Positions 8,803-16,655 of a stretch of 64,000 bases of DNA are shown here, piece by piece. The DNA is from JASLBX01 sp036374175 (GTDB lineage Bacteria > Actinomycetota > Actinomycetes > Jiangellales > Jiangellaceae). Position numbers and translations under genes: made by a program. Below the pieces are notes generated by a model, which had not been told where the DNA came from, ran no database searches, and saw only the letters and a list, made by a program, of their open reading frames with translations. Where the stretch lies: positions 1 through 64,000 of the forward strand of contig DASUUH010000022.1 of the NCBI GenBank assembly GCA_036374175.1. The letters run 5' to 3'. Every line of letters begins with the position of its first letter. Positions within the stretch are counted from its first letter, which is position 1.

Positions 8803-9288
8803 TTAGGGAAGAACTACTTGAGTAAAGCTCGTGGTGTCGCCGCCGACAACTACTGAAGCTTCGATAATGCCATACTCCTGTGGCCGGAAAGTGACCAATA
8901 ATCTGGTCGCTCCGGGCCGTTCTACAGCGATATCAAATACGACTCCACCTGGTACCGACCGCTCGTCCGACGGCTGTGGGCTGATGCCTTGTAGGTCCAC
9001 GCCGGCAACCCATGATCCGCTGAGCTCCACGCTGATCGTCCCGTCCTCGACAGCCTCGGCAGGAAATGCCAGCTCCAGGGAGTCGTCGGACTCGTGATGC
9101 GTCATGCGTTGGTACTTCACCGTGACCAGCCCTCGATCACTGGCGGCTTCTGCCCAGCTCAAGGGGCCGGTCCCCAGTAGCCCAACAAACCCCGCGAGAA
9201 CGAATGCAGTGATCAATCCCCAGCCGATGCGCTCAAAACGCCACTCCCGCTGTTGAAACCGCTCGTGCTGGTCGATCTGCAGGCTCAC
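8803..9288 (-). CDS. Single-pass membrane protein, first gene of DUF421 operon
   Basis: A protein of 161 residues: a cytoplasmic basic N-terminus, one membrane helix (about 23-43; GLITAFVLAGFVGLLGTG) and an extracytoplasmic beta-rich domain without cysteines. I do not recognise a named family, but similar proteins accompany DUF421 genes. I chose GTG at 9288 because it follows GGAAGGAAGG at good spacing; the frame upstream to 9342 has none. The tight link to the DUF421 gene suggests a two-component membrane unit. Confidence 0.6.
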   Translation of the reverse strand: MSLQIDQHERFQQREWRFERIGWGLITAFVLAGFVGLLGTGPLSWAEAASDRGLVTVKYQRMTHHESDDSLELAFPAEAVEDGTISVELSGSWVAGVDLQGISPQPSDERSVPGGVVFDIAVERPGATRLLVTFRPQEYGIIEASVVVGGDTTSFTQVVLP

Positions 9289-9587
9289 GATGGCCTTCCT
9301 TCCTGGAGTCACCGACGGAGCTGGCCCGCCTCCGCAGATCATGCACCTGCCAAAGCGGGATTACGAGGCGACGTACCGCACGGCACGTGAACTAGATGCA
9401 GGTGGCAGGCAGTGCGCGCAGGAACGTCATAACGCACAAGGACGACGTCAAGAGGCACGCCGCCCCGGCACAGGCGTATGGTTTTGGTTGCTGCTAACTA
9501 TTGATTGCTTGATCACGGCCTGGCGTCCCCCAGGGACACCGGGCCGGCACTGTTGATACTCAACTCCCAAGAGACAGTGGAGTGACC
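9289..9587. other. Divergent intergenic region before tatA
   Basis: About 300 bp between the DUF421-operon start and tatA, with no credible gene. It includes an inverted repeat GTCCC-CCA-GGGAC at 9525-9537, about 50 bp before tatA. The half-sites point opposite to a DosR box, so I do not assign it to DosR. A relatively AT-rich stretch (9478-9515) may hold promoter elements. Confidence 0.35.
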
Positions 9588-9794
9588 ATGGGCCAAATCG
9601 GGATGGGTGAAGCGATCATTGCGTTGATCGTTGTGGCTCTACTCTTCGGCGCCAAGCGGCTACCCGAGATTGCGAGGTCGCTGGGCCAGTCATTGAAGAT
9701 CTTTAAGATGGAGATCAGCCGGCCCGCCGGAGGGATCGTGACTGGAGAAACAACCGCCCAGCCCACCGGCGACGGCGAACCGCCGCTTCGCTGA
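9588..9794 (+). CDS. tatA: TatA-type Sec-independent translocase subunit
   Basis: A protein of 68 residues: one N-terminal helix (IIALIVVALLFGAKRLPEIA) with the FGAKRLPE hinge, an amphipathic helix (LGQSLKIFKMEI) and a short hydrophilic tail. This is diagnostic of TatA/E/B, and the short tail favours TatA or TatE. No tatC lies in the window, so it is probably an accessory copy. ATG at 9588 has GGAG five bases upstream; GTG at 9582 is the alternative. Confidence 0.85.
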   Translation: MGQIGMGEAIIALIVVALLFGAKRLPEIARSLGQSLKIFKMEISRPAGGIVTGETTAQPTGDGEPPLR

Positions 9795-9857
9795 CGCAGC
9801 ACGGTCGCCGGCCTCAGCGGTCGCCCGGCGTTACGAAACATCTGGAGCATGCTCAAC

Positions 9858-10514
9858 ATGGCCAATCTTGCACTGGGACCCGAGGCGCTCGACCCAAACC
9901 ATTTGATCTTGACTTTCGGCTTGATCGGAGTACTCGCCATCGTATTTGCCGAATCGGGATTGCTGATCGGATTCTTCCTGCCTGGAGATTCTCTCCTGTT
10001 CACGGTTGGACTACTGGTAGCCGAAAGTCGTTACGTGACCTCGCCTCTGTGGCTTGTGTGCTCGTTGATCGTGCTGGCCGCGATCCTCGGCGACCAGGCC
10101 GGTTATCTATTTGGGCGCAAGGTTGGTCCCGCCTTGTTCGAGCGTCCCAATTCCAGGCTGTTCAAACAAGACAACGTGACGAAAGCACACGAATTCTTCA
10201 AGAAACATGGGCCGTTCTCCATCGTGCTCGCTCGCTTCGTGCCGATCGTCCGCACGTTCGCCCCGATCGTCGCTGGTGTGGCCAGCATGCGTTACAGCAC
10301 GTTCACGCGGTTCAACATGATCGGCGGCGTACTGTGGGGTGCCGGGGTAACGACGCTCGGCTATTACCTTGGCCAGATCGGATTCATTCGGACCAATATC
10401 GAGTTGATCTTGGTGGCTGTTGTCGCCGTGTCGTTCGGGCCGATCGTCGCCCAGGTCCTGCGTGCCCGTAATTGGAACGCGGGGCGGTTACCCAAACGAT
10501 CGGCTGGTGCCTGA
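9858..10514 (+). CDS. DedA-family membrane protein
   Basis: A protein of 218 residues with the DedA/VTT signature: ESGLLIGFFLPGDSLLF, GDQAGYLFGRKVG, F-x-KHGPFSIVLARFVPIVRTFAPIVAG, then NMIGGVLWG. These proteins are implicated in polyprenyl-phosphate or phospholipid transport across the inner membrane and in envelope stress. ATG at 9858 is ten bases after GGAG; the ATG at 9849 is too close to it. It lies 60 bp after tatA. Confidence 0.88.
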   Translation: MANLALGPEALDPNHLILTFGLIGVLAIVFAESGLLIGFFLPGDSLLFTVGLLVAESRYVTSPLWLVCSLIVLAAILGDQAGYLFGRKVGPALFERPNSRLFKQDNVTKAHEFFKKHGPFSIVLARFVPIVRTFAPIVAGVASMRYSTFTRFNMIGGVLWGAGVTTLGYYLGQIGFIRTNIELILVAVVAVSFGPIVAQVLRARNWNAGRLPKRSAGA

Positions 10515-10547
10515 CAAAGTCGAACTGCTCACACCTTTGGACGTGGC

Positions 10548-10829
10548 ATGTTACGCGAAGACCGGCCAGAACCTCAGCCTCGTAACGGAGCGGGCAGGTT
10601 CGCTCTGGTGGTAGGAGTCGTTGCGGTGGTCTTCGCGTTCGTCCCGATCGTCGGCGAGTTCATCGCCGGTCCCGCGGCGTTGATTGCGATTGCCCTCGGA
10701 CTGGTAGGTCTCTGGCGTGTGGAAAGAGGCGTCGCAACCAATGGCTCCCAAGCGTTGACTGGCGGCTTCCTAGGAATCGCGGCCGGCTTGATCATGTTCC
10801 TCGTCTTTGCCGCCACTCTCGGACTTTGA
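10548..10829 (+). CDS. Small DUF4190-like membrane protein
   Basis: A protein of 93 residues with a short basic N-terminus and two or three hydrophobic segments (LVVGVVAVVFAFVPIVGEFI, LIAIALGLVGLW, GFLGIAAGLIMFLVFA). The Gly-rich spacing is typical of DUF4190. Function is unknown. The ribosome site is weak. The 3' end is convergent with the DUF2267 gene, 15 bp apart. Confidence 0.6.
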   Translation: MLREDRPEPQPRNGAGRFALVVGVVAVVFAFVPIVGEFIAGPAALIAIALGLVGLWRVERGVATNGSQALTGGFLGIAAGLIMFLVFAATLGL

Positions 10830-10844
10830 GCTGATACGCCCGAA

Positions 10845-11477
10845 TCAGCCCCGGCCGGCCAGCAGCAGTTCGTGGGTGTGGCGGGCGGCTCTTGCGGGAC
10901 GGTGCTCGTCCGGCTCGGCGTCTGGGCGATCCTCCAGCCCCGAGGCCAGCGCGCGGACTGCGTCAGTCAATACCGAGATCTGCTTCTCCAGCCGGTCCAG
11001 CCGATCATCGTCGGCGGCCATGCCGCTCGCGCTAGGTCGAAGCGCGGACACGTCAACGCCCGCGAAGATGTCGCGCAACCACACGGGCAACTGCGCGAGC
11101 GCATGCTCGAGCTGGCCGACGGAGAAGTGCGACTGCATGATCACCGAGACTCGCGCCACGGTCCAGGACACGTCCTCGACCGGAATGCTCGCCTCTTTGG
11201 CGAAGCGCGCCGTGAACTCGTCGTGACCGTACTTCACCGGCACTCGGGCCGGATTCCAGCCGTCGTAGTAGACCCCACGCACCAGCTCAGGGAGTTGGGC
11301 TGCGAAGTGGGCGGCTTCCTCGACGGTGAGCCGGTCTCGCAAGGTGTGCAACCAGGCGCGCAGCACCCGGTACGCGAACCGGCGGTCCGCCGTACCGAAC
11401 ACCTCCGCGATGTCGGCAACCATGGCGTTGGCTGAGTGCACCATGTGATCGAACGCGCCTACCTTCTGATGGGGCAT
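10845..11477 (-). CDS. DUF2267 domain protein
   Basis: A protein of 210 residues. Residues ~5-135 form a DUF2267 domain (DRRFAYRVLRAWLHTLRDRL, then FAAQLPELVRGVYYDGW and a second helical repeat HALAQLPVWLRDIFAG). A charged tail with a leucine-repeat helix (DDDRLDRLEKQISVLTDAV) follows, which may form a coiled coil. DUF2267 proteins recur in actinobacterial hypoxia/stress islands; the biochemical role is unknown. A strong GGAGGAG precedes ATG at 11477. Confidence 0.85.
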   Translation of the reverse strand: MPHQKVGAFDHMVHSANAMVADIAEVFGTADRRFAYRVLRAWLHTLRDRLTVEEAAHFAAQLPELVRGVYYDGWNPARVPVKYGHDEFTARFAKEASIPVEDVSWTVARVSVIMQSHFSVGQLEHALAQLPVWLRDIFAGVDVSALRPSASGMAADDDRLDRLEKQISVLTDAVRALASGLEDRPDAEPDEHRPARAARHTHELLLAGRG

Positions 11478-11578
11478 AACTCCTCCCTCCTCCAACCGCT
11501 ACACCTTTCACGGTAGGCACGTGCATGTGGGTGTCCCAGGGTCCAACGACCCGAATGGCAGCCCTGCCACCCGCCACT

Positions 11579-11631
11579 TGTCCGGGTCACGCCGCATCCC
11601 GCCGCAGGCCGGCGACCTGTCCGGCCGGACA
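11579..11631. repeat. 39-bp-period palindrome element, copy 3 (left arm degenerate)
   Basis: A perfect TGTCCGGCCGGACA at 11618-11631. Exactly 39 bp to its left, at 11579, is a decayed copy starting TGTCCGGGTCAC. The reverse complement of the 25-bp core (GGTCGCCGGCCTGC...) aligns with the core at 22554. It lies between the dinB stop and the DUF2267 start. Confidence 0.7.
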
Positions 11632-11643
11632 AGCGGCAAGGGG

Positions 11644-12666
11644 TTACCTGGAGAACTCCGCACGCACACCGAGCAGGCGCACTGGCCGACCGTCGGTGAA
11701 CAGCTCGAGCGCGGCCAACGCGGCGCGCTCGATCTCCGCGGCATCGGCCGTGGGCATCGGCAAGGCGCGCCCGTGGGTGTGGGTGAAGAACGGCGCGTAG
11801 CGCACTTTGACCACGATCCTGACCGCCAGCCGCTCCTCGGCGCGGACGTCGGCGGCGACCCGCCCGGCCAGCTCGCCGACTTCCCGGCGCACGTCGGCCC
11901 AGTCCGTCAGATCCGTCTGGAAAGTCCGTTCGCGACTGCGTGAGCGTGCAACGTACGGGGTGTCGTCGACGACTGCGCTCGCCTGGCCCCGGGCGATCCG
12001 GACCAGCCACGGCCCGGTGGTCGGGCCGAGCTCGCCCGCGAGAACCGTCGGGTCCGTGTTGGCCAGTTCAGCGACGGTGGTAATGCCGAGCCCCGCCAAC
12101 CGCTTCGCCGTCTTGCCGCCGATCCCCCACAGTGCGTCCGTCGGCCGATCGCCGAGCACGTCGAACCAGTTTTCGCTGGTGAGCCGGTACATCCCGGCCG
12201 GTTTGCCGAAGGCGGTGGCCAGCTTGGCCTGGAGTTTGTTCTCACCGATCCCCACCGAGCAGTCGAGCTCGGTGGCCGCGCGAACCCGCTTCTGGATCTC
12301 ACCCGCGAACTCCTCTGGATCACTGGTCTCGACGCCGAGGAACGCCTCGTCCCAGCCGAGGACCTCGACGACCGCGTCCAGCTCGCGCAGCGTGGACATC
12401 ACAGTTGCCGACGCCGCTTCGTAAGCGTCGGCGTCGACCGGCAGGAACACCGCGTGCGGGCACCGGCGTGCAGCGGTGCGCAGCGGAAGGCCGGAATGGA
12501 CGCCGAACTCCCGTGCCTCGTACGACGCGGTGCTCACCACGCCCCGCTTCGTCGGATCGCCGTCGCCGCCCACCACGATCGGACGTCCACGCAGTTCAGG
12601 ACGGCGCAACAGTTCCACGGCAGCGATGAACTGGTCGAGATCCACGTGCAGCACCCACCGGGTCAC
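11644..12666 (-). CDS. dinB: DNA polymerase IV, DinB2-type (Y family)
   Basis: A protein of 340 residues. Metal ligands are in VDLD (Asp9, Asp11) and GWDEAFL (about 105-106). The thumb HhH region has IGGKTAKRLAGLGI, and the little-finger domain ends the protein without a clear beta-clamp motif. The GWDEAFL form instead of S-x-DEAYLD, and Ile at position 14 where most DinB proteins carry an aromatic steric gate, resemble mycobacterial DinB2 rather than DinB1. Mycobacterial DinB2 has Leu there and accepts ribonucleotides; extending that to this protein is inference. The start is GTG at 12666, with only GAGGT close by. Confidence 0.88.
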   Translation of the reverse strand: MTRWVLHVDLDQFIAAVELLRRPELRGRPIVVGGDGDPTKRGVVSTASYEAREFGVHSGLPLRTAARRCPHAVFLPVDADAYEAASATVMSTLRELDAVVEVLGWDEAFLGVETSDPEEFAGEIQKRVRAATELDCSVGIGENKLQAKLATAFGKPAGMYRLTSENWFDVLGDRPTDALWGIGGKTAKRLAGLGITTVAELANTDPTVLAGELGPTTGPWLVRIARGQASAVVDDTPYVARSRSRERTFQTDLTDWADVRREVGELAGRVAADVRAEERLAVRIVVKVRYAPFFTHTHGRALPMPTADAAEIERAALAALELFTDGRPVRLLGVRAEFSR

Positions 12667-12718
12667 ACCTCATTGTGAACCGATCCCGCAGGGCACACGC
12701 CGGCAATCGGCAACGCGC

Positions 12719-13468
12719 CTACGCCTCAACCAGTTCCAGCCCCGTGCGCTGCGCGATCGCCGCAAACCGGACGGCGTCGCGCACTGCGGCTCCGCCCGGG
12801 TCGTTGTTGAAGTACACGTAAACGTCTTGATCTTCTGGCCAGGCTTCGGCGATCCGGCCGGCCCACGAGTGAAGCGCTCGGTCGCCGTAGCGTGGCCACG
12901 GCGTCGCCGCGCCTTGATGCATCCGCAGGTAGCCCCACGACGCGGTGCGCCACAGCGGCGTTCGGGGGCGGCCGAGCACGTCGGCCCAGCACAGGGTCAC
13001 ATCGCGAGCGGCAAGCACGTTTCTGACGTCGTCGGTCCACCAGGAGTCGTGGCGCGGCTCGACAGCGATTCGCACCCCGGCCGGAAACTGGTCCAGACAC
13101 TCGGCCAGCCGCTCCACCACCACCGGCAGGTTCGGCGGCAACTGGATGAGTACCGGGCCGAGCCGGGCGCCGAGTCCGGCGGCCGCCGCCATGAAGCGCT
13201 GCACCGGTTCGGCCGGTTCCTGGAGCCGCTTGATGTGCGTGAGGTAACGGCTCGCCTTGACCGCCATCACGAACCCGTCGGGCGTGCGCGCCTGCCAGTT
13301 CTGGAACGTCTCCAGGCTTGGCAGCCGGTAGAACGAGCTGTTGTTCTCGACGGTGGGGAAGGCGGTCGCGTAGTGCTCCAGCCACGATCGCTGCGGTAAC
13401 CCGTTCGGGTAGAAGAGGCCCCGCCACGACGTGTACTGCCACCCTGACGTACCAACAAGCACCGGCAT
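12719..13468 (-). CDS. DUF72 TIM-barrel protein
   Basis: A protein of 249 residues with family motifs VGTSGWQY, FYP, AFPTVENNSSFYRLP, FVMAVKASRYLTH, LGPVLIQLPPN, RIAVEPRHDSW, WGYLRMHQG and VYVYFNNDPGGAAVRDA. DUF72 (YecE-like) proteins adopt a TIM barrel; a metal or nuclease role has been proposed but is not settled. I chose ATG at 13468, which starts the conserved VLVGTSGW strand. It is divergent from the SRPBCC gene at 13545. Confidence 0.88.
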   Translation of the reverse strand: MPVLVGTSGWQYTSWRGLFYPNGLPQRSWLEHYATAFPTVENNSSFYRLPSLETFQNWQARTPDGFVMAVKASRYLTHIKRLQEPAEPVQRFMAAAAGLGARLGPVLIQLPPNLPVVVERLAECLDQFPAGVRIAVEPRHDSWWTDDVRNVLAARDVTLCWADVLGRPRTPLWRTASWGYLRMHQGAATPWPRYGDRALHSWAGRIAEAWPEDQDVYVYFNNDPGGAAVRDAVRFAAIAQRTGLELVEA

Positions 13469-13544
13469 AGTTGGGCCAGACCTCCCGCCCATCAGAGGCG
13501 TTGGACCCTAAGTCCAGCATCGCACGAGCTGCTGAGCTGGTGTC

Positions 13545-14291
13545 ATGAACGGATCTACCAGCGTCGACGCCCGCACAGACGGGGGCCACACCGCACGCAC
13601 CGCCGCACTCGCCGGCACCGCCGTCGTCGTCTCGACCGTTGCTGCCGCAGCCGCACGGCACAAGCTCCGCAACTGGGGCGCGAGCTGGGACGAGCGGGCT
13701 CGCGAACTTCCCGGTGACGAGATCATCGAAGACGCCATGTCCGTCTACACCCGGGCGATCACCATTCACGCACCGCCCGAGGAAGTCTGGCAGTGGCTCG
13801 TCCAGGTAGGGCAGGACCGCGGCGGCTGGTACAGCTACGAGGGCCTGGAGAACCTGTTCGGCCTGCACATCCACAACACCGATGAGATCCGGGACGATTG
13901 GCAACAGCTATCTGTCGGCGACGAGGTGAGGGTCGCGCCGGCCGGTGCGTTGGGCCTGAAGGACGGCTACGCGTTCCGGGCGGCTATTGTCGATCCGGGG
14001 CATGCACTCGTGCTCAAGCAGTCGCCACCTGAACACCCGTGGCACGCGACCTGGGCGTTCGTCCTGGTGCCGGACGGCTGGGGCGGCACCCGGCTGCTCG
14101 TCCGCGGTCGCTCGGTGCGACCGCCGGGCATGGGCGGATACCTCGCCCAGATCGGCGGCGAGTTGCTCGACCCCGTGACGCTCATCTTGACGAGGCGGAT
14201 GCTGCTCGGCATCCGCGCCCGGGCGGAACTCGCTCACCAGCGGAGGCTGCGTAGGCAAGCAAGGGTTGCCGACCGGCTGACGGCGGCCTGA
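13545..14291 (+). CDS. SRPBCC (START/polyketide-cyclase fold) protein
   Basis: A protein of 248 residues: an N-terminal hydrophobic stretch (about 20-35) and then an SRPBCC domain from about 65 (YTRAITIHAPPEEVWQWLVQ, then GGWYSYEGLENLFGL and a C-terminal helix). These folds bind hydrophobic ligands and are often fused to membrane anchors. The ligand is unknown. No strong ribosome site is visible. A partial palindrome (TTGGACCCTAAGTCCA) lies 29-44 bp upstream. Confidence 0.75.
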   Translation: MNGSTSVDARTDGGHTARTAALAGTAVVVSTVAAAAARHKLRNWGASWDERARELPGDEIIEDAMSVYTRAITIHAPPEEVWQWLVQVGQDRGGWYSYEGLENLFGLHIHNTDEIRDDWQQLSVGDEVRVAPAGALGLKDGYAFRAAIVDPGHALVLKQSPPEHPWHATWAFVLVPDGWGGTRLLVRGRSVRPPGMGGYLAQIGGELLDPVTLILTRRMLLGIRARAELAHQRRLRRQARVADRLTAA

Positions 14292-14301
14292 TCACCCCGG
14301 C

Positions 14302-14320
14302 GTGGGACCAAAGTCCCCAC
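14302..14320. promoter_or_regulatory. DosR/DevR-type box upstream of hsp20
   Basis: GGGACCAAAGTCCC at 14304-14317 has both perfect half-sites GGGAC and GTCCC at the exact four-base spacing of the mycobacterial DosR box, and symmetry extends outward to GTGGGAC/GTCCCCAC. It sits about 90 bp before the Hsp20 ATG. A DevR-like regulator is encoded 590 bp downstream. Confidence 0.65.
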
Positions 14321-14406
14321 GCGCGGTGCCCGCCTGCCTCTGGCTGCCCACGTCGCGGCGAGGTGCGATTGAACTGCAACATCCAGCTCATAAAAGGAGG
14401 TCCACC

Positions 14407-14820
14407 ATGGCCACCCTCGTGCGTCCTGGGCAGCGGGGCATGCTGCCGGAACTGATCGACTGGCTTGAAAGCCCGTTTGCGACGTTCCGACCGCAGCAGA
14501 TGATCCGCCTCGAGGAGTTCACCGAGGAGGGGCGCTACGTTCTTCGCGCCGAACTGCCGGGGATCGACCCCGAGAAGGACGTCGACGTGAGCGTCAGCGA
14601 CGGTATTCTGACCATCCACGGCGAACGCAAGGAAGAAGAGAAGGAGGGCCGCCGGACGGAGTTCCGGTATGGATCCTTCACGCGCGCCATAGCGCTTCCG
14701 ACCGGCGCGGACGAACACGACGTCACGGCCGTCTACGACAAGGGAGTGCTGGAGATCACCGTCGGCCTCAAGGAGCCGATGGACATCAAGCACAAGATCA
14801 AGGTCGAGACCAAGGAGTAA
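14407..14820 (+). CDS. Hsp20/alpha-crystallin small heat-shock protein
   Basis: A protein of 137 residues with an alpha-crystallin domain from about 33 to 125: MIRLEEFTEEGRYVLRAELP, GIDPEKDVDVSVSDGILTIHGER and the conserved GVLEITVGL near the end. As an ATP-independent holdase it would bind unfolding proteins. A strong AAAAGGAGG precedes ATG at 14407. The upstream box and downstream regulator suggest DevR-type control, as for mycobacterial HspX (inference). Confidence 0.92.
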   Translation: MATLVRPGQRGMLPELIDWLESPFATFRPQQMIRLEEFTEEGRYVLRAELPGIDPEKDVDVSVSDGILTIHGERKEEEKEGRRTEFRYGSFTRAIALPTGADEHDVTAVYDKGVLEITVGLKEPMDIKHKIKVETKE

Positions 14821-14827
14821 GCCTGCT

Positions 14828-14876
14828 ACTCAGCACGACCGGGCGGGCGCCGCCGACCCGCCCGGTCGTGCTGAGT
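14828..14876. terminator. Strong hairpin terminator after hsp20
   Basis: Perfect 20-bp inverted repeat: arms 14828-14847 and 14857-14876, loop of 9 bases, stem about 75% GC. It begins eight bases after the hsp20 stop. No T-tract follows, which is usual for actinobacterial terminators. Confidence 0.85.
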
Positions 14877-14907
14877 ACGTCATAAGAGTGGTGAGGCAGT
14901 AAGGTCA

Positions 14908-15600
14908 ATGAACGTGAGAGAGAACCAGCCCGGCCCAGGTGAAGAGCCGGTCAGGGTCTTCCTGCTGGACGACCACGAAGTGGTACGTCGCGGCGTCGCG
15001 GCCCTGCTCGACGCGGAACCCGATCTCGAGGTCATCGGTGAGGCGGGTTCCGCCTCGCAGGCCCTCGCCCGCATTCCCGCGCTGCGCCCGGACGTAGCCA
15101 TCCTCGACGTGCGACTGCCCGACGGCGATGGCGTCAGCGTGTGCCGCGAGATCCGGTCACAGCTGCCCGATGTCGCTTGTCTCATGTTGACCTCGTTCGC
15201 CGACGACGACGCGCTCTTCGACGCGGTCATGGCCGGCGCCGCTGGTTACGTCCTCAAGCAGATCCATGGCACCGACCTGGTCGGCGCCGTCCGTACGGTG
15301 GCGTCCGGTCAGTCGCTGCTGGATCCCCGCAGTACCGCCCGGATGCTCGAGCGGCTGCGCGAACAGGCGAACCGGAAGGATCCGTTGGCTGCGTTATCCG
15401 ACCAGGAGCGGCGCATTCTGGAACTTATCGGCGAGGGACTCACCAACCGGCAGATCGGTGAGCGCATGTATCTCGCTGAGAAGACCGTGAAGAATTACGT
15501 GTCCAACCTGCTGGCCAAGCTGGATATGCAGCGCCGGACCCAGGCTGCCGCGCTCGCGGCGCAGCTGAAGGCCGAGGGCGGGCGCAAGGACGACGAATAG
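14908..15600 (+). CDS. DevR/DosR-like NarL-family response regulator
   Basis: A protein of 230 residues. The receiver domain (about 15-130) has the acid pocket LLDDHEVVRRG and phospho-acceptor Asp67 in AILDVRLPDGDG, with the K at ~118 in YVLKQIHG. The C-terminal LuxR-type HTH (about 155-215) includes LSDQERRILELIGEGLTNRQ and AEKTVKNYVSNLLAKLDM. Several stretches match mycobacterial DevR closely (DPLAALSDQERRI, GEGLTNRQI, KTVKNYVS, MQRRTQAA). No DevS/DosT-type kinase is in the window. It probably controls the box before hsp20. Confidence 0.85.
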   Translation: MNVRENQPGPGEEPVRVFLLDDHEVVRRGVAALLDAEPDLEVIGEAGSASQALARIPALRPDVAILDVRLPDGDGVSVCREIRSQLPDVACLMLTSFADDDALFDAVMAGAAGYVLKQIHGTDLVGAVRTVASGQSLLDPRSTARMLERLREQANRKDPLAALSDQERRILELIGEGLTNRQIGERMYLAEKTVKNYVSNLLAKLDMQRRTQAAALAAQLKAEGGRKDDE

Positions 15601-15603
15601 GCG

Positions 15604-15999
15604 TCACACCGGCTCGCGGTAGGTGACCGCGGTGCCGCTGACCACCTTCACACCGTCCTGACGGGTGATGGTGGCCGCCAGCTTCGTGATCGGCTTGTCC
15701 TCGCGGACGTCCAGCACCTGAACCTCCGCCGTGATCTCGTCTCCCGGGCGCACGGGCGCGTGGAAGTCGAGGTTCAGGTTCAAGAACACACTTCCCGGCC
15801 CGGGCAGATCCTCGGCGACGACGGCGTTGAGCAGCCCGGTCGTGACACCGCCCTGGACGATGATGCCGCCGAACCGGGTTCGGCGCGCCAGCTCCTCGTC
15901 GTAGTGCAGCGGGTTGCGGTCCCCTGTCATCTCGGTGAACAACTCGATGTCGCGCATCGTCACCTTCCGCGACCGCCGCGCGACGTCTCCGACCTTCAT
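15604..15999 (-). CDS. MaoC-like (R)-specific enoyl-CoA hydratase
   Basis: A protein of 131 residues forming one hot-dog domain. Catalytic Asp and His lie in the FTEMTGDRNPLHYDEE segment (about 21-36), followed by FGGIIVQGGVTTGLL and a C-terminal GxAVTYRE strand. Single-domain enzymes of this type (PhaJ/CroR-like) hydrate trans-2-enoyl-CoA. AAAGGAG lies eight to nine bases before ATG at 15999. The stop is four bases from the end of the response-regulator gene, convergent. Confidence 0.87.
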   Translation of the reverse strand: MKVGDVARRSRKVTMRDIELFTEMTGDRNPLHYDEELARRTRFGGIIVQGGVTTGLLNAVVAEDLPGPGSVFLNLNLDFHAPVRPGDEITAEVQVLDVREDKPITKLAATITRQDGVKVVSGTAVTYREPV

Positions 16000-16037
16000 G
16001 TCACGTGCTCCTTTGCATTGGCTAGTACCACTCTGTT

Positions 16038-16094
16038 CTCGTGATCATCGGCACTTTCGGGGCTATGCAGCCGGAAAGTGCCGATGATCACGAG
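16038..16094. repeat. Long GATCA hairpin, family H (copy 1)
   Basis: Perfect 21-bp inverted repeat, arms 16038-16058 and 16074-16094, each containing TGATCATCGGCAC or its complement, with a 15-base loop that extends the stem after a small bulge. It sits in the divergent gap between MaoC and a membrane gene. A related, diverged hairpin occurs at 43921-43969. Confidence 0.8.
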
Positions 16095-16172
16095 AGGGTA
16101 TGGGTGACTCCTTCCCAACGCCGTCCCAGTCGTGGAAGGTGCTGGGAAGGCCGTGATAGCACGCTGCGTCCC

Positions 16173-16655
16173 ATGTCCGCAGTCCACAGCAAGTACAACA
16201 TCGGCCGCCGAGCGAGCGTGCTCGCCGGGGCAGCGGCGCTCAGTGCCGGGATGTCGATCGCCATCGTGATGACATCGTTCAACGCGGCCACCCCGCTGGG
16301 TGTACCCCAGTGGTGGCCGTGGTTGCTCACCGGGCTGCAGGTCACGGCTCTGTGGGCAGCCGGCACCAAGCGGTGGTGGGCTTGGCTGCTCGGGGCCGCT
16401 GTGCAGCCGCCATGGATCGTCTACGCGGCTCTCACCGACCAGCCTGGTTTCATTCCCGGATGTGCCGTGTCCGCGGCCGTACAGCTCTACAGCTACCTGC
16501 GCCGCAACTCCGGCGAATCCCGCGCGCCGGCACCTTCCCGGCTCACCGTCCGGCCGGAAGGCCGCGGGAAGGTCCCCACGAGATGGTCGGTACGTCCAGC
16601 CATCACAACACGAGGAAATCGACATGAACCCGAGTTACTACCTTGCTCTTGTTGA
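16173..16655 (+). CDS. Small integral membrane protein, unknown
   Basis: About 160 residues: three or four hydrophobic segments (ASVLAGAAALSAGMSIAIVM, WPWLLTGLQVTALWAA, WWAWLLGAAVQPPWIVYAAL, GFIPGCAVSAAVQLYSYL) and a basic Ser/Arg-rich tail. I do not recognise the family. ATG at 16173 is chosen because the frame upstream runs through the GATCA hairpin. The tail overlaps the next small gene by 32 bases in another frame, so the C-terminus could also reflect a small frameshift. Confidence 0.55.
   Translation: MSAVHSKYNIGRRASVLAGAAALSAGMSIAIVMTSFNAATPLGVPQWWPWLLTGLQVTALWAAGTKRWWAWLLGAAVQPPWIVYAALTDQPGFIPGCAVSAAVQLYSYLRRNSGESRAPAPSRLTVRPEGRGKVPTRWSVRPAITTRGNRHEPELLPCSC

Noticed and set aside
9525..9537. 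DosR-type operator before tatA
   Set aside because: The repeat is GTCCC...GGGAC with a three-base centre, the opposite arrangement of the DosR box.
13500..13517. Second DosR box (TTGGACCCTAAGTCCA) between DUF72 and the SRPBCC gene
   Set aside because: The half-sites are separated by five bases instead of four and the outer positions do not match the consensus, so it is only a palindrome of unknown meaning.
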